NCBI RefSeq assembly: GCF_047496725.1
Contig: NC_132983.1
Location: 10,639,001 to 10,703,000 of the forward strand
Length of the DNA stretch: 64,000 nt
Direction of reading: 5' to 3'
Origin: Anoplolepis gracilipes
Lineage: Eukaryota > Arthropoda > Insecta > Hymenoptera > Formicidae
How positions within the stretch are numbered: the first letter of the stretch is position 1; each line of letters opens with the position of its first letter. The translations under genes and the position numbers were made by a program. Positions 43,358 to 55,689 of the stretch are shown in pieces. The notes under the pieces are model-generated. The model was not told the DNA's origin, made no database searches, and saw nothing but the letters and a program-made list of their open reading frames with translations.

Positions 43358-43774
43358 ATGGGTCGGTCACGTCGAGCAGGGCGTGCTCACCAATTGAAGC
43401 GCCTCATCCGGTCACTATACCAAGGCGGCTCCTACCTGACGGTCCGAACAGCTGCGTCGCCACCAGGTAGTCAGAGCCCAGCATCCGTCGGGTATTTCAC
43501 TTACCCTCCACCGGGAACCCATACATCGGAGTCATCAACCCCTGACCAGCTACACGACGCCGTCACTCCACCGGCATCCAGTAGCGGGGTCGTCGCTTCC
43601 TCACATAGGCCCTTACCGCCTATCGAATACCGTCCGTGGCCCGTGCCCCCGCCGTTGATAGACTTCGGGATTACGCAACCGAGGATCATTTCCTCCCAGG
43701 CTTTCTTCGGGCGAGTATGCATCCTGTCGTCCGCTGAAGCACCTATCAATTCGCCTCCTGATAACCGTCCGTGA
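43358..43774 (+). CDS. Possible LTR-encoded 138-aa protein, LTR E copy
   Basis: In the 5' LTR this frame would lie within the long leader of the genomic RNA, upstream of gag. The start is MGRSRRAG and the body is Pro/Ser/Thr-rich with no recognised domain, signal peptide or membrane segment. Expression upstream of gag would need an independent initiation mechanism, so a chance frame remains likely. Confidence 0.25.
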   Translation: MGRSRRAGRAHQLKRLIRSLYQGGSYLTVRTAASPPGSQSPASVGYFTYPPPGTHTSESSTPDQLHDAVTPPASSSGVVASSHRPLPPIEYRPWPVPPPLIDFGITQPRIISSQAFFGRVCILSSAEAPINSPPDNRP

Positions 43775-44047
43775 TTTAATTGTCTAATCGTCTTGAAAAA
43801 TATAATATAACTGTACATATATGTTTATTATAAAATAATGATAAATACATAAAAATCAGTATACGTAAACAATCTGCATTCATTGTCTACTCACTTCACA
43901 TCCTCCCTATTATCTATTACGTCCCGACCTCTAGTTTCCGGTGCACCGCTACGCTGATCGTGACAGGTTTACCGCTCGGCCACCGCGATCCGCGTACACC
44001 AACCATCGTAACCGCACCTCGCTCGCGAACGCAGAGGATGTAACAAC

Positions 44048-44064
44048 TGGTGACAGCGGCGGGA
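44048..44064 (+). other. Outer primer-binding site PBS1, LTR E end
   Basis: TGGTGACAGCGGCGGGA, 2 nt after the short-form LTR end at 44045. It lies inside the long-form LTR. Confidence 0.7.
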
Positions 44065-44073
44065 CGTAACAAC

Positions 44074-44090
44074 TGGTGACAGCGGTGGGA
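44074..44090 (+). other. Inner primer-binding site PBS2 of copy 4
   Basis: TGGTGACAGCGGTGGGA, 2 nt after the long-form LTR end at 44071 and uninterrupted. LTR F of this copy ends at the long-form position, as expected if priming used this site. Confidence 0.78.
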
Positions 44091-44410
44091 TATTACCGCT
44101 AAAAATCAGTGCAAAAATAAAAGTTACTATTCTTCGTTATTGAAAACGAGTACATTTTCCCAAGAAAATCTTCCTTTCTTAAAATCATCATCGCGAATTA
44201 TTTCTTTTACTAGTCTCGAAGGAAATTAAAAGTAAAGTTACAATTAAAGTTTTTTCAAACCTCAATAAATAAATAAATCGGTCGTTGTCCATCAATCCTT
44301 ATACCTTAATACTACTTCAAAATTCTTCGTAAAATATATGTATCCATGTTATATGTATCCAAACTAATTTAACCACTAACCTCTTAGGTGATAATTACCT
44401 GTTCATAATC
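44091..44410 (+). other. Untranslated leader of copy 4 between primer-binding site and gag
   Basis: AT-rich with no gene. A small hairpin ATTTTC-CCAA-GAAAAT lies at 44154-44169. The loop reads TCAT in copies 1 and 2 and TCAA in copy 3, whereas the stem is unchanged. Confidence 0.5.
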
Positions 44411-45877
44411 GTGATAACTGGTGATTGTACGCGATTCCGCTTTCGCATACCCGCAACAAAAAGAAATTATATACGCACAATCGTTCGCAACCGCGAGTCC
44501 TGCTATACCATCGATAATAAATACTTACCTTTAAATATGGCTCAATCCGATGATCTCTCGGGAAACATAGAACGCGAAAACCATGAGGAAGCTTTTAGAG
44601 ATCTACGCGAAAAAGAAAGAGAATTAAAAATCCGAACTGAAATGTTGGAAAACATGATGCGCGCGTTCGCTAAAAATCTACCCGGTTTGCAGGCCTCGAG
44701 CCCAGCGGACGTAACAAATAACGCGCCTCCATCGTTTAACATGTCGAACGCCTCGTATAACGATATCAAGCCCACGACCTCAGCCGCCGGAATCGACGGT
44801 TCTCATTATCCTATGGGATATCCGAAATCATATCTGCGCGACGCTCTCGAACTGGTGCCGAAATACGACGGGCATAACATCCCCGTGCTACAATTCGCTA
44901 GGGCATGCAAAAGGGCAAAAGAATCGGTACCGTTGGTAGACGAAGCATTATTTGTCCGTATGCTACGAAATAAATTAACGCACCACGCATATTTAGCCGT
45001 AGAGGATGAAATCCACCCGACCGTGGAAAAATTTCTCGACTGCCTCAGGCGAACTTTCGGTCCCGCTAGAAGCTCGAACTATTATCGCGGACAATTAAGC
45101 ATGGCATACAAAAAGCCGAACGAGCACATACTTGACTACATCGGGCGTGTTAAGGATCTGAAAACGGCCATAATTGAAGGAGATCAAGTCCAACTCGGTA
45201 GACCGTTATCCGAAAATGAGATTGCCGGAATAGAAGGTTTCGCGTTAGAAGCGTTTTACGAAGGACTTCCACGCGAATATAGAATAGAACTTCGCGCTGA
45301 AGGATATAGTAGCCTCCCCGACGCCTGCTCTAAAGTGGTCACAATTAATAAACGCCTAGAAAGAGAGGAGATAAGATACAAGAGCACTCGAAACGCGAAC
45401 GGTAACAATAATCACAATAGTAACGCTGCACCGGCCCCCGTGACGCAAATTCTCCAACGCGATCAGACTGCGGTAGCGAATACGCCGCCCGGTCCCGGGA
45501 ATGCACACGAACGAAAAATTTGCGGGTACTGCCAAAAGATCGGACACCTCATACACGAGTGCCGTAAACGACAGTATCGCGAAAAGTACAATAACAATAA
45601 TAATAATAATTATTCCAATAACTCTCATAATACGCACGCTAATAGTAATATGAATAATCCACCTCCGCGAAATTCGGGAAACCGAACAGAGGTCTCGGTC
45701 AACGGAGCGTCCCGAGGCCCTTTCCAAATCCGCTCCACCCTCTGCATGGAAGGGAAACCAGATCCCTTCACGTCCTCCGAGGAGACGACGGAAACGTACC
45801 GGCCGTCGAGCTCGCATCACCGTCTTTCCGAGGACCAACAGCCTTCATGCTCGATACAGGAGCACAGCCTAATATAA
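44411..45877 (+). CDS. gag: Gag of copy 4, intact (488 aa)
   Basis: Same organisation as the other gags, with CCHC residues C371, C374, H379 and C384. It is six residues shorter because the AAT/AAC Asn repeat before the C-terminus has lost 18 nt in frame. The likelier start is codon 43 at 44537-44539. It is the only intact gene of copy 4. Confidence 0.9.
   Translation: MITGDCTRFRFRIPATKRNYIRTIVRNRESCYTIDNKYLPLNMAQSDDLSGNIERENHEEAFRDLREKERELKIRTEMLENMMRAFAKNLPGLQASSPADVTNNAPPSFNMSNASYNDIKPTTSAAGIDGSHYPMGYPKSYLRDALELVPKYDGHNIPVLQFARACKRAKESVPLVDEALFVRMLRNKLTHHAYLAVEDEIHPTVEKFLDCLRRTFGPARSSNYYRGQLSMAYKKPNEHILDYIGRVKDLKTAIIEGDQVQLGRPLSENEIAGIEGFALEAFYEGLPREYRIELRAEGYSSLPDACSKVVTINKRLEREEIRYKSTRNANGNNNHNSNAAPAPVTQILQRDQTAVANTPPGPGNAHERKICGYCQKIGHLIHECRKRQYREKYNNNNNNNYSNNSHNTHANSNMNNPPPRNSGNRTEVSVNGASRGPFQIRSTLCMEGKPDPFTSSEETTETYRPSSSHHRLSEDQQPSCSIQEHSLI
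45676..45736 (+). promoter_or_regulatory. -1 ribosomal frameshift signal, copy 4
   Basis: GGGAAAC 45676-45682 with gag codons GGA (45677) and AAC (45680). Spacer 45683-45690. Stem 1 pairs 45691-45698 with 45712-45719 (8 bp, one G-U). Stem 2 pairs 45704-45709 with 45731-45736 (6 bp). Loop lengths of 5, 2 and 11 nt fit an H-type pseudoknot. The -1 frame has no stop from here into pol. Confidence 0.82.
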
Positions 45878-48800
45878 TAAAGAAAGGTTGCATTAAATCC
45901 GATATTCAAATCAACAACAAGGAGACTATCCAATTAACGGGTATCACCGAAAATGTTGTCACCACTCTGGGATCCGCCATAGCATACGTTTCGGAAACCC
46001 CAGTAGTTTTCCACGTGGTAGCCGACGAATTCCCTATAATCACACAGGGCATATTAGGTTCGTCGTTCTTCACTGAACATAACGCGTGCATTAATTACGG
46101 TAATAAGTTAATCACGTGGCGCGACTGCGCGTTTCCATTCAAGGACAAGGAGTCCATTGTCATACCCTCACGTATGAAGCTGGGAATCACGGTCCGCATA
46201 GCTAATCCGGAAATTAAAACGGGTTATCTCGCCCCGATACGCGCCCGCGACGCGGTCTTCGCCGGAGATGCACTTGTCACGTGTATCAACGACAAGGCAT
46301 ATATCGGCATCACGAATACATTAGACGAAGAAGTAGAAATTATAATACCTACCGTTACGCTAACAGAAGTAACAAAAATATCACAGGACCCCCCTTCCAG
46401 GGAGCCTCTGAGGCAACCCTCTAGCCCATCGGGCAATAGTCCCGTCAAAATTCAAGCGAGCAAAAGCCTTCGCACCCAAGAAGCACGCACTGCACCTGCA
46501 ACAAGTCAAGATAATTTTACTACATGCAAAAATAAACAACCAAACAAACTACACAATAACACAAAGACCAAGATACACATTGAAAACAACAAACAATCAA
46601 ACTCATCATTTAACAAACAAAATACGCTACAAAACCAAAATACATTTACCCCCTCTCTTCCTCTTCTTAATACACCAACACAAAACGTCGATCCCGACTA
46701 TCATCTCTACGGGCAGGAGCACTGCCTTCCCCTTGTCGCACCAAGGTGCGGCGTCGACCTAGGTCGACATCCCAATACCTCTCCCGATTATCCCCCATCC
46801 CTTCCTACAAAAAATGCAACACTTCAAGCTACAATCGTTTCTACGCACACGTCCCTTGATTCTAATACTATTATCACAAATCATTCTCACATTACTTACA
46901 CAGAAAGGGGATCCTTATCTCCGCCGGCGAACGACGATGCCGCTCTCGCGTCGGTGCGAACCCCTTCCTCTGGTCTCGGCCCAGGCGGTCAATCTTCTAT
47001 AATTGCTCTTCCTTACTTTCCTCTAAACCCCGCAAAAGCGGATGACTCACCCCCTTTGTGCGTAGCTACAAATAAGCAACCTGAAACAAATAATAATATA
47101 CATCATTTCACTCTCATCGATCAGCGTGCATCTAATCTTGCGAAATACAACGACATACACAAAATGCAAATAGTTAATATGGTAAACGAGAAGATACATT
47201 GGAAAAACTTAAGGAACTCACCCGAGATACTCACCCAGCGCGAACACAATCATAAGGAAGACTCTACACCGGACAGAATTACTCAAATAATACGACTCTT
47301 GCGCCTCGATCATCTTAACGACCTAGAAAAAGAGAATATTTTTGAACTAATAAAACGACACAATGACAGATTCTACGTACCAGGAGAATATCTGGACCAA
47401 ACTTCAACAATCACCCATAAAATAATCACTTCGGACGAGATACCTATACACACGAAGCAGTATAGATTTCCGCCAATACATCGAGAAGAAATAAATAAAC
47501 AGGTCAACGAGCTCCTTCAGAAAAATATAGTGACACCATCCACTTCACCGTACAGTTCCCCCGTCTGGATCGTTCCGAAGAAACCGGACTCAACTGGAAA
47601 CAGGAGATGGCGAATGGTCATCGATTACAGAAGGCTCAACGAAAAAACGCTAGGAGACGCCTACCCTCTGCCAAATATCAGCGATATCCTCGACCAGTTG
47701 GGCAGTGCAAAATATTTCTCCGTCCTCGACCTCGCCAGTGGGTTCCATCAAATCCCAATGGATCCCAAGGATGCGCACAAAACAGCTTTCTCTACACCAC
47801 ATGGCCATTACCAATTCTCCAGGATGCCATTCGGACTCAGAAACGCACCGGCCACTTTCCAACGATTAATGGACCAAATATTGACCGGACTGCAAGGTAT
47901 AGAACTTTTGGTGTACATGGACGACATAGTGATATACGCAAGCTCGTTACGGGAACATGACATTAAAATGGATAAATTAATGAAACGTTTAAAAACCGCC
48001 AATCTCACTTTACAACCAGATAAATGTGAGTTTTTGCGACATGAAGTCGTCTATCTCGGGCACGTAATTACAGATACTGGCGTACGCCCTGACCCCCAGA
48101 AAGTCTCAGCTGTTAAAGACTTTCCAGTTCCAAGGAGTCTGAAAAACGTACGACAATTTCTAGGCTTATCAGGCTACTACCGCCGCTTCATCCCCGATTT
48201 TTCAGGAATAGCTAAACCAATGTCGGACCTCCTGAAGAAAAACAGTACCTTCTCATGGAACGAAAATACACAACACGCTTTTGAGACTCTTCGAAGACGA
48301 CTCTGCGAAGAACCGGTACTGCAATTCCCGGATTTCACGCGAGAATTCCTGCTCACTACGGACGCATCTGACTACGCTATCGCTGGAGTCCTAAGCCAAG
48401 GAACAATCGGCCATGACTTGCCAATCGCGTATACGTCCAGAGTACTCAATTCAGCCGAAAGGAACTACTCGACAACAGAGAAAGAGCTGCTAGCCATAAT
48501 TTATTGCGTCGGACACTTCAGACCTTACCTCTACGGGCGCAAGTTTACGCTCGTGACGGATCACCAACCGCTCGCCTGGTTAAACCGAGTGAAGGACCCG
48601 ACCTCTCGCCTTATGCGATGGCGCCTGAAACTCGAAGAATACGAATATACAGTCGCATACAAGACAGGTGTCACGAACAAAAATGCCGATGCCCTGTCCA
48701 GAAATCCTATAACCGCTACTGTTTCCATTCTCCCGATCGAAAAAAAACGCATACGTCTCCCTCAGAAAGTACGAGACCTAATTACAAGCACTGACGATGA

Positions 48801-50751
48801 CAGTTCTGATGATGAAAGGCGTCGGAAAGTACCTACCAGAAGGTCTACGGTCGAGAGTGAAATAATCACCTCACGACCGTATGTTGTAGCTTCCGACTCT
48901 TCTGAGAAAATATTCGACAGTAAACCTCTATCATCCGGTCCACCTCCCCCCACATCTTCCCATCCTTCACCTTCCCCACGTTTCACGAATAACCAACAAT
49001 CACCACCGTTAATTACGAAAGGACTCTTGGACCTCCTTGACGAACAGACGAACAATGAACGCGTCGATAACGTAGCGCAATTTCAGTCACGAGGAAAAAC
49101 AATATCACACTTACCTTCTATACCCCCAGAACCTCCACCCGACCCCGTGACAGAACCGCCGGACGAAACCACTGTTGACGACAACAGCGATAAGGAACTC
49201 GACACCTTGGAAATCCTTCCCGAAGAAGAAACTCTGCAAATGAGACCAGAATTAATAACCACCCATAGCACAAGATGACGTATTAAGAAACGCAACATAC
49301 CATTACTGAATTGCAACGATAACACAATCATACTGGTCACCGTTGATAAACACCCCTTCGATAAAGGAGCTATGGAATTACAGCAAGATGGATATCTACC
49401 TCCGCTAGACGACTTAATGCTCGGAAGAGCGCGAGTCTATCCATCCATAGACGCGGGACGACACATTATAGTACTACCTGCAAAAGAGAAAAGAACAACA
49501 TTATTGGACGAAGAAATCTTAAAGGAATGTTTCAGATCAACCCTCGACGTGATGACGGAATTACAACTACATACTGTTAGCATACGAGAGACACCCAGCC
49601 TCGACACGATACCATGGGATCGAGTCTTACAGACACTGCAAGCGATACTCTCCGAAAGGCCCGTCACCATCAGCATATGTCATGGACCAACCGTCACCCC
49701 TCCGGTAGAGGACCGTACAGCGATAATCCGCGAAAATCACGAATCTGCCGTCGGTGGACACAAGGGCGTCACGAAGACGTACCAGCGAATTAAACAAAGG
49801 TTTACATGGAACAAAATGAAAGGCGATATATTAAACTACATCAGGAATTGTCGAACGTGTCAATCTATGAAACTAGTCAGAAGGAAGACTCGACAACCAA
49901 TGATATTGACCGACACACCTGGACGCGCCTTCGACAAAGTGGCTCTCGACATAGTAGGACCACTCAGAACCACTCCTAGCGGCAACTCATACGTTCTAAC
50001 GATGCAAGATCTCCTCACAAAATACTCAGTATACGCACCACTACCAGACGCTAGAGGCGAAACCACGGCGAACGCCTTTATCCACTATTTTATCTGTCGT
50101 TTTGGATGCCCCCGAAGCATACTCACCGACCAAGGGACGAACTTCACCGGTGTACTCATGAAAAGCGTAACCAAAAGGTTCCGTATCCAACACTTCCGAA
50201 CGACTGCTCATCATCCACAATCTAATGGGTCACTCGAAAGGTCACACCTCGTTCTAATGGAATACCTGAAGTGCTTCGTCAATAAGGAAGAAGCATGGGA
50301 CGACCTCATTGAGCGTGCCAGTTTTTCGTACAATACCTCAGTACACGAAGGTACCGGGTACACACCTCACGAATTGATCTTCGGACGTGTCGCCAGAGTT
50401 CCATCGGGACACAACCCCGAAGAAGAGTCTGAAACATATCACTCATACTTAACAAACCTGTTCGAAAACATCTGTGATATACAGGAAGTCGCTAGAGCTA
50501 ATCTCATTAGGGCTAAAGAGCGCTCCAAAAATTATTACGATAAACGCGTAAACCCGACGATTTTCAACACAAACGATAACGTCTTTCTATTAAACGAGAG
50601 TAAAACAGATAAATTCGGAAAAGAGTATCACGGCCCGTACCGCATTATCGAAACCCTCGACCACGAAAACGTGCGAATTCAAATTAATAAATCAACGCGA
50701 ATAGTACACGTCAATAGACTACGGAAAGCCCACTACGGCGAACCAGGATGA
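45847..50751 (+). pseudogene. pol: Pol of copy 4, interrupted by one nonsense codon
   Basis: All pol domains are present and collinear with copy 2. The frame is stopped by TGA at 49276-49278, where copy 2 has a Cys codon, in the linker between RNase H and integrase. The frame resumes unchanged to the normal stop at 50751, so protease, RT and RNase H could still be made but integrase could not. Private variants include Gly-His in place of Gly-Gln near RNase H, Lys in place of Glu in the linker, and Asn-Arg-Arg in place of Asn-Lys-Arg in RT. Confidence 0.92.
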
Positions 50752-50756
50752 CTACC

Positions 50757-50771
50757 TTTCTTCTGTTTCAG
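50757..50771 (+). promoter_or_regulatory. Probable 3' splice site for env RNA, copy 4
   Basis: TTTCTTCTGTTTCAG begins 5 nt after the pol stop and lies 95 nt before the env start, and is conserved in all three copies that include it. Confidence 0.6.
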
Positions 50772-50866
50772 ATTGGATTACTCAGTTATCTTCTCCATTT
50801 TCTGGTTCAGACCGGAACGTACTGTTCTACATTTTTCTCTTAAGCAGAATCAACATAGAGTTCACC

Positions 50867-52724
50867 ATGGCCCCACTGATCGTCTGCCTAGCGTATCTGG
50901 CAACCCAGGACTGCAACGCCCTCGTAGGCTACGACTGCAACACGCCGTGCGACAACGGGACCACAATCTCGCTGCTCGATAACAACGCCTGTCGATTACA
51001 CGGGAAGCTTCCAATCACCCGAGATGTGAGCGTGGAGATCCTCGCGAAGCCCAGACTCACCACAGCGGACGTACTAAGCTGCCGCATAGAGATAGACTAC
51101 GTGATCAGCCACACGGACCACACCACGAGGGAATCTACAACACCTACCAGCAATAAACGACATTACTTATCTGTATCTGCTCCTGTATGCATGCACATAC
51201 ACGCACAAGGGAAACTGCAATTCGGGAACCAGACCCTTGACGGCCTTTCCGCCAACCGCGTGAATAGCCGCACTATTCCGCCGACCGAAACCGTCAGCGC
51301 CCACAACCTGCCATCAGACGACCTGAAAACAAAACGCGTCATAAACGTGTACTTGCACATAACGTTCAAACGGACCATTGTCAAGATCGACACGATGGAA
51401 ACCAAGATATTCTTACCTAGTGGTGCTAGTTGCACATACATCGACCTTGAATGCACCGACGAAGAGGGCTTTCATAATTTCTGGTCCCCCTTTGTTCACG
51501 GAGGATGCACTCAACTACGGCATACCGTCTTGTATAGAGGGAATTGCCAAAAGACTACAAATTACGGGACGTCCCACGGCATACGCCTTAACGGTAGAAA
51601 ACACCAACCTGCTCGCGTTTGCTCGAGCGCGTCACGACGTCTGCAACGCCACTGTGATACAGACCGAAAACCCCCGACTAGTAATACGGGAAATCAACGA
51701 CTCTTACGTAAAGAATCAACCATCCGTAAATAAGGTGCACCGATCTCACCACTCGTACTTTTCGTACAAGAGTAACACAAAGACAGACCTGAGCGTAGAA
51801 AATACCTACGAAGACCTTGTCATGAGGAAATGCCTCACGGAAGTAACAAAATTACACGCCTTGACCGCCATGGCTCACCAAGACCCTCCATCATTTGCGT
51901 ACGCCGTCACAAAAACACCAGGATACTCAGCGCGCGTACGAGGGGAAGCTGTACAAGTATTTCGATGTACTCCTGTACCTGCACGGATCAGGGCCACGGA
52001 AAGCTGTTTCCAGGAGCTCCCAGTAATAATAGACGGGAAGCCCATGTACCTAAAGCCAAGAACACGCGTTATATCTGGCGAAGGCACAGAAATTGAATGC
52101 GATCCGCTTGCTACGGCAATGTACAAAATGAGAAACAAATGGTACGTATTCACTCCAGAGTTGAAAGTGTCTGCTATCGATCCTCAAGGCCTCCAATCAA
52201 GAACGCTACCATGGGGTCAACATATCGACGAGTTAAACGAGATTCACGAGCACTCGGACGTACAGAATCCAAGCACAGACGACTCTCCAGGACGACCAGA
52301 CCACTCGAGCCCTGTATACATCGTGGAGGTCTCGGTAACAACAACAGTTATTGGTGGAATTATAATACTCACCTTATTTATCATCTTGAAAAGCCTAGCA
52401 AGAAAGTTAAGCTATCGAAACTCGAGCCTGAAAAATAAAAACATATTAACAAATGATGATATGTTAATGACTGATGATAGTGCCAACTCTCAAAAACCAA
52501 CCAAACAGGAAACACCTGCCAAGACACTCAGCAATTCTCCATTATCGCGCCCAATGATAGATCACCGAATCCAGAAGGACATCTCTCATGAACCCACGGA
52601 TACGATGACGATTCACCACTCTTCCAAGGAGAGGACTCCCGCCATATCTTCAGAGATCGCCAACCTGCGAGAAGCCTACTTGCACTTGGAACGAAAGATC
52701 AACCGTCTATCAACCGCACCGTAA
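50867..52724 (+). pseudogene. env: Env of copy 4, frameshifted
   Basis: A single extra G in the run at 51539-51541 shifts the frame about 225 residues into the ectodomain. The first segment stops at 51733. The remaining ectodomain, transmembrane segment and tail stay open in the other frame to 52724. The N-terminus also differs from copies 2 and 3 (MAPLIVC against MASLIVF). The product would be a truncated, secreted fragment without a membrane anchor. Confidence 0.9.
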
Positions 52725-52770
52725 GCCGAGTTCAACGAGCTCACCGTCGCATCATTTCACGCTGCTCCAC

Positions 52771-52785
52771 TTTTAAGGAGGGGGG
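52771..52785 (+). other. Polypurine tract of copy 4
   Basis: TTTTAAGGAGGGGGG directly before LTR F. The contact with TGTCACGTCC confirms the U3 boundary. Confidence 0.88.
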
Positions 52786-55666
52786 TGTCACGTCCAGCGC
52801 CTCCGCTTGACACCAGTCGCCGTCCGTTGACTCCATACGTCACCTGTTAAGTAGACATAGTAAGCGTTAAGCACCTATAAAATTCTTTTACTTTCCTTTT
52901 CTTTTTATATATATACATATATATATATATAGTTATTATCAAAAATAGATTAAGCCGATAAATACCTTTTATTATGTTTCCGGCTAAAACATCCTTTTCC
53001 TTTTTTTTTTCTTTTTCTTCCTTTTTTTTCCTGTTTTATCCCCATCACTGGTTCTCCCCTATCACCTACCTAAAAATGAAGGAAAATAATTAATTAATTG
53101 TCCAATGAAAATTCTCACCTATTTTCCGGCCACCCGGTATATCACCTTCTGGTCCGCCTCCTCAGCACCTGAAAAAGAGAAGAGAAACGACCCACCAAGT
53201 CGGTCGAACATCTTAATTTTATTATAATTACCCATTTAGTTTTGTCACTCTAGTTGCAGTATCTGAAAAATAAAAAGGAAACATAATATTAAGTATGCGT
53301 CAATAGAATAACGTAAATTAAGTAATAGCGATAATATAAACCAATGTTCACTCCACCTCGTCGTCATCACTCTTACTAAACACAAACATACACGTACACA
53401 TCACCATAGACACACGCATCGAGAATTAACCACCACCCGGTATAACAAAAATATAAAGTAAATCTATATAACAAGCTAAAATCACTCAAGAAAAGAGATC
53501 GTAACTGCGAATGAGCGGAAATACAACTCCCGATACATGTTCACCTTAATAAATTGACACCCGGTATATAAACTAACATTGTCATATTATCCAAACATTA
53601 GTATAAAATAGTGTTTAACAACCGACCGATTCCTTTGGTTAAATTCCATAAGCTTCATATAATAAACTCCGATCGGTACTTTCGGGACACCCTGTATATG
53701 AACTTTCATTAATTATTAAAACTGAGCAAGCCAAGTAACTCGTATGTGCAATTGCAACTTCCTATGCACAGTCTAAATCACTTTTCTCAATATATCAAAA
53801 GTTGTCGCAACATCGAAAAGCACCCAATTTTTAACGGTTTAAACATCACATAAAAAACCCGCCCAGTGACCTTAATTAAATATTTCCTGGCGCCTTGGCT
53901 CATAAGGAACCAAAAAAGGTAGCAACTTATAGGGCTACAGCCCCGCCATAAAAAGTTAAGCGCACATTGTTATAGACCCATTTTACTTCAGGAACACCTC
54001 ATATTTTCAACTTTAATAATTTATTTATTTTAATCCGCACCTCCAATATATAATTATGCCTTCACTATTAAATGCAGTTTTATATCCCAAAGCCGAATTA
54101 ATACCACAATAACGTACATGTCTAACGATTCTGTCACCCAAATATAATAACTTGTCAATTTTACTCATATTCCACCGCAGCGCAGTGATTTCATTAAATC
54201 CAAATTTTAACAATAATAAAAGATTCGATCAAACCCATCTTCTGCATAATAATTCCTTACCATGAATCCAATTTGGTTTGCCAATAAAAATCCGGTCAGC
54301 TATCATTTATAATTATTTCATATATCAACCATGGAGATAACTTGGTGCATGCACATATACATATATATATATATATATGCGACTCGCTGCAGATATCATA
54401 ATCCACAGATGTTTTAAAGGCAAATTATAATGACCTGACAAGAACTCCTCGAGGCTCAGACAACATTTAAGTAATCAATTAAAACCAATAATAATTAAAA
54501 TGAACCACTCATAATACATATATATATATATATATATTATAGTGAAAACAATATAAATATCCCATAAAGAGTTTAAAACGAATAAAGCTCTGGAAGATAA
54601 CTAAAGTTAAATAGTCACACTCAATATATACAATTACTTAATTAACTCTTACTTATACAAGGTGTCTGAAATAACTTGAACGTGATAATATTCTCAAAAC
54701 TTCGTTATCATTTTATTGAGGATGAATGATAATTACAATATACATATGCATAATAAACAAAATGACCATACCTATATATACGGTGGTACGATAATACACA
54801 CATCATACACTACATAAACCAAGTATAAACGCATAATGAACACCCAGAAATAATTACATAGATACACGCTCCTTAACAAACACACCATAAAATTATATAA
54901 CAATAGTCACTTAATATACCCGGTGATACAAAAATACGCGCGTTATAAACTTATCATCTACACAATGTTTAATCAGTATCTGACTATTATAGACGTATTA
55001 TCCACCCAGTAACACGCAAATACACACACTCTATAAATAATTTATATACATAGTGACCCATTAGTACGCACAAATAAAGCACTCTCAATAAACCTATTAT
55101 AAACTTATTACAGGCATATTCATATATTAACATACACATAATCAATGTATCATATACATGGTAACGCAATAGTTTCGGATCTTATAACTAATTCATACAT
55201 ATTCCAAGCGTATCACTTAAATTACACACTCAACCTCTCACAATATAAACTTGTCTTAAATTTATGCATTTATACACACTTACACACTCCTCATCCATCC
55301 ATTGTAAATATATCACGGCATATTACATGTGCATTTATACCATTATTACATATATATAAATATATAAACCTTTACTACTAGTTATAATGATATACATACA
55401 TACATATAGTTATATAATAGCGAGTTTAACGTCTGTAGACTAATTTAGATCTTGTAATCCACGAATAACATTATGCGACATCATAGATAATTGTTAATTA
55501 ATAAGTTAATTAGCGTAATGCTCTCATATCTCTACAATTATTTAAGTACAACGCTATAATACAATGCGGCGATAAGTAATTAATCAGATAAGTTATCGTA
55601 ACGCTAGTAATAATTGCGATATATCTAGAAATAACGATATAGATATTACATTATAATGCTAGTCCC

Positions 55667-55689
55667 GAAGGTTCTAGAACATTCAGGAA
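55667..55689. promoter_or_regulatory. Pentameric heat shock element, LTR F
   Basis: Identical to the LTR E element. As part of the 3' LTR it could drive readthrough into the inverted LTR D beyond 58502. Confidence 0.8.

Larger units (their letters stand above)
38360..44071 (+). repeat. LTR E (5' LTR of copy 4), 5712 bp, long form
   Basis: It runs TGTCACGTCC...GGGACGTAACA, including the 26-bp terminal duplication that contains PBS1. Sense-strand order: CCGGGTG words, TA repeats, heat shock element (41242-41264), TATA (41413-41420), 17-bp tandem repeat (41465-41498), hairpin array (42801-43100), AATAAA (43143-43148), 138-codon frame (43358-43774). U3 is therefore about 3.1 kb and R plus U5 about 2.6 kb. 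Confidence 0.93.
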
